64,000 nucleotides of DNA from Massilia sp. 9I (GCF_902506415.1 NZ_LR733275.1:2891795-2955794); one strand, 5' to 3'; positions 28,307 through 38,090 are shown, counted from the first letter of the stretch. Translations and numbers: made by a program. Notes: generated from the sequence alone by a model not told the origin.

Positions 28307-31300
28307 TCAGTGCGCCGGCTGCTCTTCCAGCTTGGCCAGCTGCTTGTCGGTCATCGGACCGGTGCCGCTGTACTTGTCCAGGTAGAGGTAGATCACCGGG
28401 GTGATATACAGGGTGATCACCTGCGAGAAGATCAGGCCGCCGACTACCGCCAGGCCCAGCGGCTGGCGCAGCTCGGCGCCGGCGCCGATGCCCAGCGCGA
28501 TCGGCAGCGCGCCCATCATCGCCGCCAGCGTGGTCATCAGGATCGGACGGAAGCGCAGGATGCAGGCCTCGCGGATCGCGTCCTGGGGCTTCAGTCCCTG
28601 CGTTCGCTGGGCGTCGAGCGCGAAGTCGATCATCATGATCGCGTTTTTCTTGACGATACCGATCAGCATCAGGATACCGATCATCGCGATCAGGGTCAGG
28701 TCCATGTTGAAGATCCACAGCGTCAGCAAGGCCCCGACCGCCGCCGACGGCAGGCCGGCCAGGATGGTCAGCGGGTGGATATAGCTCTCGTACAACACGC
28801 CCAGCAGCACGTAGATCACGCCGATGGCGGCGATGATCAGGATCAGCTGGCTCGACTGGGTGTCCTTGAACACGGCCGCGTCGCCGCCGTAGTTGGTGAT
28901 GATCGAGGCCGGCAGCTTCATCTCGCGGCCCATCTGTTCGATGGCGGTGGTGGCGTCGCCCAGCGGCACGCCCGGGGCGAGGTTGAAGGACAGCGTGATC
29001 GCCTGCAGCTGGCCCTGGTGGTTGACGGCCAGCGGGCCGACCGTGCGCTTGACGGTGGCGAAACTCGACAGCTTGACCAGCTCGCCGTTCTTGGAGCGCA
29101 CCGAGACGCGCGACAGCGCTTCGTCGTAGTAGCGGTCGCTCGGAGCGGCTTCCAGGATCACGTAGTAGCTGGCCGCGGTCGAGTAGATGGTCGAGACCTG
29201 GCGCTCGCCGAAGGAGGCGTAGAGCACGGTGCGGATGTCGGCCATTTCGACGCCCAGCAGGGCCGCCTTGTCGCGGTCGATGTCGATGGTGGCCTGCAGC
29301 GCCTTGTTCTGCGAATCGCTGGTGACGTCGCGGAAGCGCTGGTCCTGGCGCATGCGCTCGAGGAACTGGTCGGCCCAGCCGCCGATCTCGCCGCCCGACA
29401 CGCTCTGCAGCGTGTACTGGTAGCGGCTCTTGGACTGGCGTCCGCCCAGCTGCAGATTCTGCACCGGCGACAGGAACACCTGCACGCCGGCCACCTGGCG
29501 CGTGGCCTTGCGCAGCTCGTCCACCACCAGCGGCATCGGCGGGCGCTGGCTACGCGGTTTCAGGACCAGGAACATGCGGCCGGTGTTGCCGCCGCCGCTG
29601 AAGGAAGTCACGTCCTGCACGTGGGGATTGGCGCGTACGATGTCGACTACCTTGGCCTGCAGCTCCATCAGCTTGAGCGAGGACGTGTCTTCCGAGGCTT
29701 CCACCATCACGCGCAACTGGCCGATGTCTTCTTCCGGGAAGAAGCCCTTCGGCATGGTCGAGTACAGCACGGCGGTCAGGACCACGGTGCCGACCGCCAT
29801 CATCAGGACGATGAAGCGGTGGCGCAGCGCCATGTCCAGGGTGCGGGCATAGCCGTCGCGCACATTGGTGAACATGGCTTCGAAGCGGCGGCCGACCCAG
29901 GACATTTCCTTCGGATCGACGTGGCCGCCATGCTTGATCAGGCGCGAGCACATCATCGGCACCAGGGTCAGCGAGACGATCGCCGATACCAGCACCGCCA
30001 GGCCGACGATCACGGCGAATTCACGGAACAGCAGGCCGATCACGCCCGGCATGAAGAAGATCGGGATGAACACCGCGACCAGAGAAATCGAGATCGAGAT
30101 GATGGTGAAGCCCATCTCGCGCGAACCGACCAGGGCCGCCTGCATCGGCTTCTTGCCCATTTCCATGTGGCGCACGATGTTTTCAAGCACCACGATCGCA
30201 TCGTCGACCACCAGGCCGACTGCCAGCGTGATGCCGAGCAGGGAAATATTGTCCAGGCTATAGCCGAAGGCATAGAGCAGCGAGAGCGCGCCCAGCAGCG
30301 AGATCGGCACGGTGACCGCCGGGATCAGGGTCGCGGTCAGGCGGTGCAGGAACAGGAAGATCACCAGGATCACCAGGATCACGGTGCCGGCCAGCGTCAA
30401 ATTGACGTCGTGGATCGCTTCGCGGATCGAGACCGAGCGGTCGTTCACCAGGTGGATCTTGATCGACTGCGGCAGCTGGGTTTCGAAGCGCGGCATCAGC
30501 GCGCGCACGGCGTCCACCACCTGCACGGTGTTGGCGTTCGGCTGGCGCTGCACCATCAGCACGATCGAGCGCTCGCCGTTCAGGCTGCCGGTGGCCTTGA
30601 CCGACTGGTAGCTGTCCTCGACCTCGGCGATGTCGCGCAGGCGCACCGGCAAGCCGTCGCGGGTGGCGACGATCAGGCCGGCGAAGTCCTGGGCGCGCAT
30701 CAGCTGGCCGCCGCCCTGGATGGTCAGGCTCTGGGTCGGTCCGTCCAGGATGCCGAGCGGGGTGATCGAGTTGGCCGAACGCAGCGCGGTGGCCAGCTCG
30801 GACATCGAAATATTGCGTGCGCTCATCAGGTCGTGTTTCGCACGCACCCGCACCGCGAAGCGCTTGCCGCCGTTGACCGTCACCTGGGCGATGCCCGGCA
30901 GGGTCGAGATCGCCGGCGAGACCAGGTTTTCCGCGTAGTCGTTCAGCTCCGACAAGTCCATCGACGGCGAGGTCATGTGCATGAACAGGATCGGGGCGTC
31001 GGCCGGATTGATCTTGCGGTAGGACGGCAGGTCGGTCATTTCCTGGGGCAGCTGGCGCTGCACCTGCAGCAGCGCGGCCTGCACGTCGACAGCAGCCTGG
31101 TTGACGTCGATCGATTCGTCGAACTCGAGCGTCAGCGAGGTATTGCCCTGGGTGTTGGTCGAGCTGATCGTCTTGATGCCGGCGATGGTCGCGAACTGCT
31201 TTTCCAGCGGCAGCGCCACCGACGAAGCCATGTTCTCCGGGCTGGCGCCGGCGAGGTTGGCGTTGACGTTGATGACCGGCGTGTTATAGCTCGGCAGCGC

Positions 31301-31405
31301 CGCGACCGGGATGTGCATGTAGGCCAGCACACCGACCAGGATCATGGCCAGCGACAGCAGCACCACCATCACGGGACGGCGGATACACAGTTCGGACAGG
31401 TTCAT
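28307..31405 (-). CDS. RND multidrug efflux permease (MdtB/MdtC-like, HAE1 family)
   Basis: A 1032-residue inner-membrane RND transporter with 12 expected spans and two large periplasmic loops. The N-terminus (MNLSELCIRRPVMVVLLSLAMI) and the intramembrane proton-relay region GLVVDDAIVVLEN in TM4, with two adjacent aspartates, are typical. It exports drugs or detergents with the adaptor encoded directly upstream, whose stop overlaps this start by four bases. No outer-membrane channel gene is in the window. The resemblance to MdtB/MdtC is a family-level impression; the substrate range cannot be read. Confidence 0.93.
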   Translation of the reverse strand: MNLSELCIRRPVMVVLLSLAMILVGVLAYMHIPVAALPSYNTPVINVNANLAGASPENMASSVALPLEKQFATIAGIKTISSTNTQGNTSLTLEFDESIDVNQAAVDVQAALLQVQRQLPQEMTDLPSYRKINPADAPILFMHMTSPSMDLSELNDYAENLVSPAISTLPGIAQVTVNGGKRFAVRVRAKHDLMSARNISMSELATALRSANSITPLGILDGPTQSLTIQGGGQLMRAQDFAGLIVATRDGLPVRLRDIAEVEDSYQSVKATGSLNGERSIVLMVQRQPNANTVQVVDAVRALMPRFETQLPQSIKIHLVNDRSVSIREAIHDVNLTLAGTVILVILVIFLFLHRLTATLIPAVTVPISLLGALSLLYAFGYSLDNISLLGITLAVGLVVDDAIVVLENIVRHMEMGKKPMQAALVGSREMGFTIISISISLVAVFIPIFFMPGVIGLLFREFAVIVGLAVLVSAIVSLTLVPMMCSRLIKHGGHVDPKEMSWVGRRFEAMFTNVRDGYARTLDMALRHRFIVLMMAVGTVVLTAVLYSTMPKGFFPEEDIGQLRVMVEASEDTSSLKLMELQAKVVDIVRANPHVQDVTSFSGGGNTGRMFLVLKPRSQRPPMPLVVDELRKATRQVAGVQVFLSPVQNLQLGGRQSKSRYQYTLQSVSGGEIGGWADQFLERMRQDQRFRDVTSDSQNKALQATIDIDRDKAALLGVEMADIRTVLYASFGERQVSTIYSTAASYYVILEAAPSDRYYDEALSRVSVRSKNGELVKLSSFATVKRTVGPLAVNHQGQLQAITLSFNLAPGVPLGDATTAIEQMGREMKLPASIITNYGGDAAVFKDTQSSQLILIIAAIGVIYVLLGVLYESYIHPLTILAGLPSAAVGALLTLWIFNMDLTLIAMIGILMLIGIVKKNAIMMIDFALDAQRTQGLKPQDAIREACILRFRPILMTTLAAMMGALPIALGIGAGAELRQPLGLAVVGGLIFSQVITLYITPVIYLYLDKYSGTGPMTDKQLAKLEEQPAH

Positions 31406-32613
31406 GCCTTGTTACCCTTCTTGCCCGACGCCGCTGCGCTCGACGCTTCAGGACCTTGGGATTTGGCACCAGCCACCGGGGCGCCGGCCGGGCGTACCTT
31501 GCCGCCCGGACGCAGGTTCTGCTTGCCTTCGGTGATGACTTTTTCGTTGCCTTGCAGGCCGGTCACGGCAGCATACTCGCCAAAGCCGTGCAGGCGCGCC
31601 ACCTTGACCTGTTTCGCCTCGTTGCCCTCGCCCACCACGTAGACGAAGGTGCCGTTGGTGGCGGTAATGATGGCGTTCTGCGGGATCACGACGGCGTCGC
31701 GGATGGTCTGGACGGTGACGCTGGTGTTCACGTACTGGCCCGGCCACAGCATGCTCTGCGGATTGGCGAACTGGGCCTTCACGCGGATGGTGCCGGCGCT
31801 CGGGTCGACCGCATTGTCCACGAACTTCAGTTCGCCCGTCACCGGCTTGGCATCGGCGCCGCCGGTGCTGGCCTGCACCTCGACCTTGCCGGCGCGCTGC
31901 GCACCCAGCAGGGCGCCGAGCGAGGATTCCGGCAGGGTGAAGGAGACGTCGATCGGATCCAGCTGGGTGATGGTCGTCAGCGAGGTGGTCGGCTGCACCA
32001 GGGCGCCCGGGTGGATGTCGATGGCGCCGACGCGGCCCGACATCGGGGCGCGGATGGTGGTGTAGCTGGCGCTGACCTGGCTGGCGCGGGCGGCTGCGGC
32101 ATTGCTCTGGACCAGCGCGCGGGCCGCCTCGACCTGGCTACGCAGGGAGTCGACGGCGCTCTGGGACAGGAAATTCTGGGAAGCCAGTTCCTGGCTGCGC
32201 TTGTACTGGCGCTCGAGGTCGGCCAGGGTGGCGCGGTTCTGCGCCACCTGCGCTTCGGCGCGGGCGACGTTGGCGCGGTCGGCGCGGTCGTCGAGCGAAA
32301 ACATGACCTGGCCTTCCTTGACGAACTGGCCTTCGCGGATGTGGACCTGGCGGATCGTGGCGGTGGTCTGCGGGTGCAGGTCGACGGTGCGCACCGGGGT
32401 CACGGTGCCGTTCGCGGAGAGTTCCACGCCGACGTCCTGGCGCGTCGGCGCCACCACGTTGACGGTGGTCGGCGGCATGCCGCCCTTGCCGCCGGGGCCG
32501 CCCTTGCCGCCCGGGCCTTCGGCGTGGGCGCCGTCACCCTTGTTCATGTACCACGCACCGGCAACGGCCAGCGCCACGACACCCACAATCAATCCCGCGT
32601 TCTTCTTTTTCAT
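31402..32613 (-). CDS. RND efflux periplasmic adaptor (membrane fusion protein)
   Basis: A 403-residue adaptor with an N-terminal membrane anchor (LIVGVVALAVAGAWYM), a Gly-rich linker (GPGGKGGPGGKGG), the barrel-sandwich/lipoyl halves (VHIREGQFVKEGQVMFSLDD and TTIRAPMSGRVGAIDIHPG), a helical hairpin between them and a beta-barrel domain. The C-terminal tail is Ala/Ser/Lys-rich. It links the RND pump to an outer-membrane channel. The start ATG at 32613 has AAGGGA six bases before it. It lies 136 bases after the sensor kinase on the same strand. Confidence 0.94.
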   Translation of the reverse strand: MKKKNAGLIVGVVALAVAGAWYMNKGDGAHAEGPGGKGGPGGKGGMPPTTVNVVAPTRQDVGVELSANGTVTPVRTVDLHPQTTATIRQVHIREGQFVKEGQVMFSLDDRADRANVARAEAQVAQNRATLADLERQYKRSQELASQNFLSQSAVDSLRSQVEAARALVQSNAAAARASQVSASYTTIRAPMSGRVGAIDIHPGALVQPTTSLTTITQLDPIDVSFTLPESSLGALLGAQRAGKVEVQASTGGADAKPVTGELKFVDNAVDPSAGTIRVKAQFANPQSMLWPGQYVNTSVTVQTIRDAVVIPQNAIITATNGTFVYVVGEGNEAKQVKVARLHGFGEYAAVTGLQGNEKVITEGKQNLRPGGKVRPAGAPVAGAKSQGPEASSAAASGKKGNKA

Positions 32614-32749
32614 GTTCGTCCCTTGCCGCCAGTCCCGGCGGCTCTTTCTCTCGTTATCCGGCCGGTGGCCTTGAAGCGCGCAGTGCACAAAAAATATGCT
32701 GCGCTGCATTCTCCCACAGCCATGTTTCAGGATTGTGTATTTGGCAGAT

Positions 32750-34111
32750 TTACTTGTTCGGATAGTACTCCGGCAGCACCAGCGTGACTTCCAGACCGCC
32801 TTCCGGATGGTTGGCCAGCGCGATGCTGCCGCCGTGCTGTTCGGCGATGTTGCGGGCGATGGTCAGGCCCAGGCCGGTCCCGCCCGATTCGCGCGAGCGC
32901 GAGGTCTCGACGCGGTAGAACGGGTCGAACACCCGGCCCAGCTCGCCGGCCGGGATGCCGGGGCCGCCGTCACGGATGCGGATACGGGCCGCGCCATTGA
33001 TGCGGTCGACGCAGACGCGCGCCTCGCGCCCGTACTTCACCGCGTTGTCGATCAGGTTGCCGAGGCAGCGGCGCAGGTCCAGCGGCCGGCCCAGCAGTGC
33101 CATGCCGGCATGGCCCTTGAGCGCGACCTGCTGGCCAGCATCGCTGGCATCGGCGCACACGGCCTCGAGCAGCGAATCGAGATCCAGCATCTGCATGTTC
33201 TCGGTGGTGTCCATGCTGCGCGCCAGCACCAGGCCTTCGCGCACCATTTCCTGCATGGCCGACAGGTCGCCGATCAGGCGTTCCTGCAGTTCGCTATCCG
33301 ACACCTTTTCCAGGCGCAGGCGCATGCGGGTCAGGGGCGTCTGCAGGTCATGCGTGATCGCCGCCAGCATCTGGGTGCGCTGGAAGATGTACTGGCGGAT
33401 CCGCGCCTGCATCGCATTGAAGGCGGCGCTGGCCTGGCGGATCTCGCTGGCGCCGTTGAGTTCGAGCGGCGCGCGGTTGATGTCGTGGCCGAGGTCCTGG
33501 GCGGCGCGCGCCAGCACCTTGAGCGGGCGAGTGGTCATGCGCGCCACCAGGTAGGCCAGCGCAGCGATGCTGACCAGGAACAGGCCGATGGTCATGCGGT
33601 AGTCGGTTTCGGGGCCGGTGAAGGCCGAGCGCGGCGGCAGCACCGACAGGCGCAGTTCCTCGCCGTCGCGCAGGCGCACGTTCAGGGTTTCGCAGGCGCC
33701 GTGCCACTGGGTGCGGATCATGCCGTAGAGCACGGTCTGCTGGTGCGGCATGTCGCAGGACGCGGGGCGCACCGCGGCGGACGCGATGCCGTAGCCATCG
33801 CCCAGGCGGGCCGCCAGCGAACGCGCGAACCAGCTCGGGCTGCCTGCCAGCGGCTGCGGCGTGCCGACTTCCAGGCGCAGGCCGGGACGGTTGGCCACCG
33901 ACAGGTAGACCGAGCGCGCCGAGGTGGGCACGATCTCGGTCGCCATCACGAGTTGTTCGGCGCGTTCGAGCAGGTGCTGGTCGCGCTGCTGTTCGATGAC
34001 GCGCTGGCGTTCGAGGTCGGCCACCAGCTGGGTCAGTGTTGCCGAGATCAGGATACCGAGCAGCAGCGTGGCGAACACGCGCCCGGTCATCGATCCGAAG
34101 AAGGCTTTCAC
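32750..34111 (-). CDS. Sensor histidine kinase of the efflux/envelope-stress module (EnvZ/BaeS-like)
   Basis: A 453-residue kinase. Two spans (about residues 10-30 and 172-190) flank a periplasmic domain, followed by HAMP, HisKA with H254 in AAITHDLQTPLTRMR, and the HATPase domain (NLIDNAVKYG, DGGPGIP, GGTGLGLTIARNI). The start is GTG at 34111, overlapping the regulator stop as GTGA, with GGAG eight bases upstream. Its partner is the upstream regulator; the likely targets are the efflux genes downstream and the divergent spy-like gene (inference from context). Confidence 0.9.
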   Translation of the reverse strand: MKAFFGSMTGRVFATLLLGILISATLTQLVADLERQRVIEQQRDQHLLERAEQLVMATEIVPTSARSVYLSVANRPGLRLEVGTPQPLAGSPSWFARSLAARLGDGYGIASAAVRPASCDMPHQQTVLYGMIRTQWHGACETLNVRLRDGEELRLSVLPPRSAFTGPETDYRMTIGLFLVSIAALAYLVARMTTRPLKVLARAAQDLGHDINRAPLELNGASEIRQASAAFNAMQARIRQYIFQRTQMLAAITHDLQTPLTRMRLRLEKVSDSELQERLIGDLSAMQEMVREGLVLARSMDTTENMQMLDLDSLLEAVCADASDAGQQVALKGHAGMALLGRPLDLRRCLGNLIDNAVKYGREARVCVDRINGAARIRIRDGGPGIPAGELGRVFDPFYRVETSRSRESGGTGLGLTIARNIAEQHGGSIALANHPEGGLEVTLVLPEYYPNK

Positions 34112-34836
34112 GCAGCCGGCTCCACGGTCACCTGGCCGGCCAGCACGTAGCCGCCGTTGCGCACGGTCTTGATGATCTGCGGCATGCGCGCGTCCTCGCC
34201 CAGCTTCTGGCGCAGGCGCGAGATCTGGATGTCGATCGAGCGGTCGAAGGGATCGGCGTCGCGGCCCTGGGTCAGGTTCAGCAGCTGGTCGCGGTTCAGC
34301 ACGCGGTTGGGATGCTCGAGGAAGACGCGCAGCAGGCGGAACTCGGCGCCGGACAGCATGATCACCACGCCCTGCGGGTTGACCAGGTGGCGCGCGGTCA
34401 GGTCCAGGGTCCAGCCGGAGAAGCGCATCTGCTGGACGTTCTCGGACGGCGCATTGGACGGCATCGCGTGCGAGCGGCGCAGCACGCTGCGGATACGGGC
34501 CAGCAGTTCGCGCGGCTCGAAGGGTTTCGGCAGGTAGTCGTCGGCGCCCATTTCGAGGCCGAGGATGCGGTCGAGCGGCTCGTTGCGGGCGGTCAGCATG
34601 ATGACCGGCAGGCTCGAGGTCGCGCGCAGCTTGCGGCACAGGGTCAGGCCGTCGTCGCCCGGCATGTTCAGGTCGAGCACGATGAGGTCGGGACGCGCAT
34701 CGTCGAGCGCTTTCCACATGCCGTTGCCGTCGGCGGCCGCGATGGTGCGGTAGCCGTTCGATTCCAGGTAGTCGGCGAGCAGGGTGCGGATGTCGCGGTC
34801 GTCGTCGACGATCAAAATCGTAGAAGGATTGTCCAT
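34108..34836 (-). CDS. OmpR-family response regulator of the efflux/envelope-stress module
   Basis: A regulator of about 242 residues: receiver with the acidic cluster VDDD and phosphoacceptor D55 in LIVLDLNMPG, the lysine in KPFEP, then a winged helix (FDRSIDIQISRLRQKLGED). The sequence is close to the OmpR type. The start ATG at 34836 places the receiver at the usual distance; an in-frame ATG at 34854 is possible, and neither has a strong ribosome-binding site. It is divergent from the spy-like gene, across a region with repeated TATCGG boxes. Confidence 0.9.
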   Translation of the reverse strand: MDNPSTILIVDDDRDIRTLLADYLESNGYRTIAAADGNGMWKALDDARPDLIVLDLNMPGDDGLTLCRKLRATSSLPVIMLTARNEPLDRILGLEMGADDYLPKPFEPRELLARIRSVLRRSHAMPSNAPSENVQQMRFSGWTLDLTARHLVNPQGVVIMLSGAEFRLLRVFLEHPNRVLNRDQLLNLTQGRDADPFDRSIDIQISRLRQKLGEDARMPQIIKTVRNGGYVLAGQVTVEPAA

Positions 34837-34881
34837 AGGCTCAATTATCGCCATCTAAAGCGCACTTGGACACCGTTTTTG

Positions 34882-34933
34882 TATCGGCTTGTATATGCCG
34901 ATAGACGCGAAACATATTGATACAAAGTATCGG
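34882..34933. promoter_or_regulatory. TATCGG repeat cluster between the response regulator and spy-like genes
   Basis: TATCGGC (34882-34888) and GCCGATA (34897-34903) form a perfect 7-bp inverted repeat, and TATCGG occurs again at 34928-34933. The second copy overlaps a GATAC-AAA-GTATC palindrome (34919-34931). The cluster lies in a 205-base divergent region and is a good candidate for regulator binding. No strong -35/-10 pair was identified. Confidence 0.5.
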
Positions 34934-35041
34934 ACAGGGGAAATCCCACGGTTACAGTTTGTGGCGATGATGGGAACCGTGCAGCGAGCAGTCCGGATGC
35001 AAAGTGCACACCAACCCTGACTCTCACACCAAGGAATGACA

Positions 35042-35605
35042 ATGAAAACCGTCCGCAAACAAGTCCTGATCGCTCTCACCGCTTTCGGTATCGCCGGCGC
35101 TTCGCTCGGCGTCCAGGCCCAGACCGGCGCCCCTGCCGAGGGTCGTCATGGCCACGCCATGAGCAAGGAGCAGCGCGAAGCCAAGCGCGCCGAATTCCGC
35201 AACCTGACGCCGGAGCAGCGCCAGGCGAAGTTCGCCGAGTTCCGCGCCAAGCGTCTTGAACAGCGCGCCGCCCGCCAGGCCAAGCTGGCCGAGACGCTGA
35301 AGCTGACCCCGGCCCAGCAGCCGGTGTGGCAAGCCTTTGTCGCCAGCATGACGCCGCCGCAAAAGGGCGAGCGTGCCGGCCAGCGCCTGAGCAAGGAACA
35401 GCGCGCCGCCCTCACCGCCCCGCAGCGCCTGGAACGCCACATCGCGATGCAAAAAGAGCGCACCGCGCGCATGGAAGCCCGCCTGTCGGCCCTGAACAGC
35501 CTGTACGCGGCCCTCACGCCGGAACAGCGCAAGCTCTTCGACGAGCAGCAGCAGCGCCGCGGCGGCCGTCACCACGGCGGCCACGGCAAGATGATGCGCG
35601 GCTGA
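35042..35605 (+). CDS. Spy/CpxP-like periplasmic protein (LTXXQ family)
   Basis: A 187-residue exported protein with a signal peptide ending at GVQAQ. The mature part is highly charged and helical, with LTPEQR and LTPAQQ repeats of the LTxxQ type (NLTPEQRQAK, LKLTPAQQPVW, ALTPEQRKLF), and ends in a His/Gly/Arg-rich tail (RRGGRHHGGHG) that could bind metal. Spy and CpxP are envelope-stress chaperones or sensors. AAGGA lies six bases before the ATG at 35042. It is divergent from the regulator/kinase/efflux genes, recalling BaeR and CpxR control of spy in E. coli. Confidence 0.85.
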   Translation: MKTVRKQVLIALTAFGIAGASLGVQAQTGAPAEGRHGHAMSKEQREAKRAEFRNLTPEQRQAKFAEFRAKRLEQRAARQAKLAETLKLTPAQQPVWQAFVASMTPPQKGERAGQRLSKEQRAALTAPQRLERHIAMQKERTARMEARLSALNSLYAALTPEQRKLFDEQQQRRGGRHHGGHGKMMRG

Positions 35606-35626
35606 TCGGCGCCGGCCTTGTATAGC

Positions 35627-35656
35627 AAAAGACGCCCTGATCGGGCGTCTTTTTTT
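35627..35656. terminator. Bidirectional terminator between the spy-like gene and dsbD
   Basis: A perfect 7-bp stem GACGCCC (35631-35637) and GGGCGTC (35643-35649) is flanked by AAAA and a run of seven Ts. It lies between convergent genes. Confidence 0.9.
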
Positions 35657-35659
35657 GCC

Positions 35660-37483
35660 TTATGGCAGGCGGGCCAGCGAAGCCAGGAACTTCTTCGGAT
35701 CCTGATAGCCGATCACCCGGCTATCCGCAATCTCCTGCCCATCCGGCCCGAACAGGATGATGCCCGGTGGCCCGAACAGCTTGAAGCGCTTCAGCATGGC
35801 CTTGTCCTCGGCATCGTTGGCGGTGACGTCGACCTGCAGCAGGATGGTGTTGGCCAGTTTCGCCTGGACCGCCGGGTCGACGAAGGTCAGCTTTTCCATC
35901 TCCTTGCAGGACACGCACCAGTCGGCGTAGAAGTCGAGCATGACTGTCTTGCCGCGGGTAGCGGCCAGTTCGCGGTCCAGATCCGGCACCGTCTTGATGC
36001 GCTTGAAGGTCAGGCCCTGATGGGCCCCGCCCGTCAGGTGCGCCAGTGGCGCCAGTGCGTCGCGCCCGCCGGTGGCGGCGCCGACCAGCTGGATGCCGCC
36101 CAGCAGGGCAAACGCCGCGCCGGCCGCCATCGCGATCCAGTGCTTGTGCCTGCGCAGCAGGTAGAAGCCGTAACCGAGCAGCAGCGCGGCCCAGCCCAGC
36201 ATCTGGACCACAGGCGGCAGCACCGGCGACACCAGCCACAGGGCCATGGCCAGCATCAGCACGCCGAACAGGCGCTTCACCGATTCCATCCAGGCGCCGG
36301 CGCGCGGCAGCAGCGAGCCGGCCGAGACGCCGACCAGCAGCAGCGGAATGCTCATGCCGACCGCCATGGAGAACAGCGCGGCGCCGCCAATGACGACGTC
36401 GCGGGTCTGGCTGATGTAGACCAGCGCGCCGGCCAACGGCGCGGCGACGCAGGGGCCGACGATCAGGGCCGAGATCGCGCCCATCGCGAACACCCCGGCC
36501 AGCTTGCCGCCAGACTGGCGGCTCGACGCGCCGGCGAGGCGGCTTTGCAGCGCGCTCGGCAGCTGCAGTTCGTAGAAGCCGAACATGGACATCGCCATCG
36601 CCACGATCAGGAGCGCGAAGGCGCCCAGCACCCAGGGATTCTGCAGGGCCGCGGCCAGGCCCTCGCCCGCCAGGCCGGCGGCGACGCCGAGCGCGGTGTA
36701 GACGATGGCCATGCCCAGCGAGTAGGTCAGCGACAGGATGAAACCGCGCGAGCGGCGCACCTGCTGGCCTTCGCCCACGATGATCGAAGACAGGATCGGC
36801 ACCATCGGCAGCACGCAGGGCGTAAAGGCCAGGCCCAGGCCGAGCAGGACAAATGCGGGAATGATGGCCAGCAGGCGGCCGCCTGCGAGGATGCCGGCGA
36901 TGCCGGCCATGTCGGAAGGCTGCGCGGCGGGAGCGGCGGCTGCTGCAGGCGCCTGGACCGGCGTTGCCGGCGCCACGTCGATGAGCTGCCCTGGGGCCGA
37001 CATTTGCGGGGCGTTGGCGCCGATCGGCAGTGCCGGTGCGGCGCCACCCGCGCCGCTCGACAGCGGCGCGCTGTGTTCCTGCGGTGGATAGCACAGGCCG
37101 GCGTCGGCGCAGCCCTGGCTGGTTGCGCTCAGCGTGAAGGGACCGTTGCCCTCGACCGGGATGCGGATGACGACTTCGCCCTTGTAGGTCTCGACATCCT
37201 TCTGGAAGGTCTCGTCGAACTTGACTTTACCTGGCGGGATCACCGGCGTGCCGAGCTTCGCCCCGGTGGCGCGGAAGGCGAAGCGCTCGCGGTACATGTA
37301 GTAGCCGTCGGCGATCTGGTAGCGCACTTCGGCCGTTTGCGGGTCGGCCATGCGCGCCTCGAAGCGGAATGCGATGGCGGGATCGAGGAATTCCTGGGAG
37401 CGTGCTGTCCCTGCCAGGGCCGCAAACAGGGCAAGGCACAGCAGCGGGACGATACGGAGAAGGCGGTGGAGTGAGACGGGCAT
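35660..37483 (-). CDS. dsbD: Thiol:disulfide interchange protein DsbD
   Basis: A 607-residue protein with the three DsbD parts: a signal peptide and N-terminal periplasmic domain with the redox pair in GCADAGLCYPP, a central domain of about eight spans with the paired cysteines in FTPCVLPM and GPCVAAP, and a C-terminal thioredoxin-like domain with WCVSCK. It carries electrons from cytoplasmic thioredoxin to periplasmic thiol proteins, including those of cytochrome c maturation, which fits the System II genes nearby. An Ala/Pro-rich linker precedes the membrane domain. The start is ATG 37483, matching the signal peptide. Confidence 0.95.
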   Translation of the reverse strand: MPVSLHRLLRIVPLLCLALFAALAGTARSQEFLDPAIAFRFEARMADPQTAEVRYQIADGYYMYRERFAFRATGAKLGTPVIPPGKVKFDETFQKDVETYKGEVVIRIPVEGNGPFTLSATSQGCADAGLCYPPQEHSAPLSSGAGGAAPALPIGANAPQMSAPGQLIDVAPATPVQAPAAAAAPAAQPSDMAGIAGILAGGRLLAIIPAFVLLGLGLAFTPCVLPMVPILSSIIVGEGQQVRRSRGFILSLTYSLGMAIVYTALGVAAGLAGEGLAAALQNPWVLGAFALLIVAMAMSMFGFYELQLPSALQSRLAGASSRQSGGKLAGVFAMGAISALIVGPCVAAPLAGALVYISQTRDVVIGGAALFSMAVGMSIPLLLVGVSAGSLLPRAGAWMESVKRLFGVLMLAMALWLVSPVLPPVVQMLGWAALLLGYGFYLLRRHKHWIAMAAGAAFALLGGIQLVGAATGGRDALAPLAHLTGGAHQGLTFKRIKTVPDLDRELAATRGKTVMLDFYADWCVSCKEMEKLTFVDPAVQAKLANTILLQVDVTANDAEDKAMLKRFKLFGPPGIILFGPDGQEIADSRVIGYQDPKKFLASLARLP

Positions 37484-37566
37484 GGTATCGGTTGAGTTGT
37501 CACAGCGCACCGGCATGGTACACCGGGCTGCCGGTTCGTGTGCGATGGGACCGGCCGGCACAGGCG

Positions 37567-37600
37567 AAAAAAAACCAGGCGCGGGGCCTGGTTTTTTTTC
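37567..37600 (-). terminator. Terminator after rplQ (end of the alpha operon)
   Basis: A 6-bp stem CCAGGC (37575-37580) and GCCTGG (37586-37591) is flanked by eight As and eight Ts. On the minus strand it ends the rplQ transcript. Confidence 0.92.
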
Positions 37601-37614
37601 GTCGCGAGAAGCGA

Positions 37615-38010
37615 TTACTCAGCGGTCGGTGCTTCGTCAGCCGAGGTGACTTCCGGACGGTCCAGCAGTTCGACGTACGCCATCGGCGCGTTGTCGCCCA
37701 CGCGGAAACCCATTTTCAGGATGCGCAGGTAGCCGCCGTTACGGTTGGCGTAACGTGGGCCGAGTTCAGCGAACAGCTTCTGCACCATTTCGCGGTCGCG
37801 CAGGCGAGCGAATGCCAGGCGCTTGTTGGCCAGGGTGTCGGTCTTGCCCAGGGTCAGGATCGGTTCGATGACGCGACGCAGTTCCTTGGCTTTCGGGACG
37901 GTGGTCTTGATGGCTTCATGACGCAGCAGCGAAACGGTCATGTTGCGCAGCATTGCCAGGCGGTGGGAAGAAGTACGGTTCAGCTTACGAAGGCCGTGAC
38001 GGTGACGCAT
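37615..38010 (-). CDS. rplQ: 50S ribosomal protein L17
   Basis: A 131-residue L17 with the conserved start [20 protein letters not shown] and the family motif [20 protein letters not shown]. It is the last gene of the alpha operon, 120 bases after rpoA, from which it is separated by a terminator-like hairpin. Confidence 0.98.
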   Translation of the reverse strand: MRHRHGLRKLNRTSSHRLAMLRNMTVSLLRHEAIKTTVPKAKELRRVIEPILTLGKTDTLANKRLAFARLRDREMVQKLFAELGPRYANRNGGYLRILKMGFRVGDNAPMAYVELLDRPEVTSADEAPTAE

Positions 38011-38090
38011 GGTGATTCCTTTCGAGTGTTTACATTCCAGTTCTTCGATCGTTCATGCTTGCGCATGCCCGCGGACCGGTTCTAGGGGTT

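Noticed and set aside
28310..31642. A 1110-residue open frame on the plus strand, antisense to the RND permease gene
   Set aside because: It is the shadow of a GC-rich coding sequence. The translation is His/Asp/Arg/Gln-rich low complexity with no domain, while the minus strand encodes a full RND transporter.
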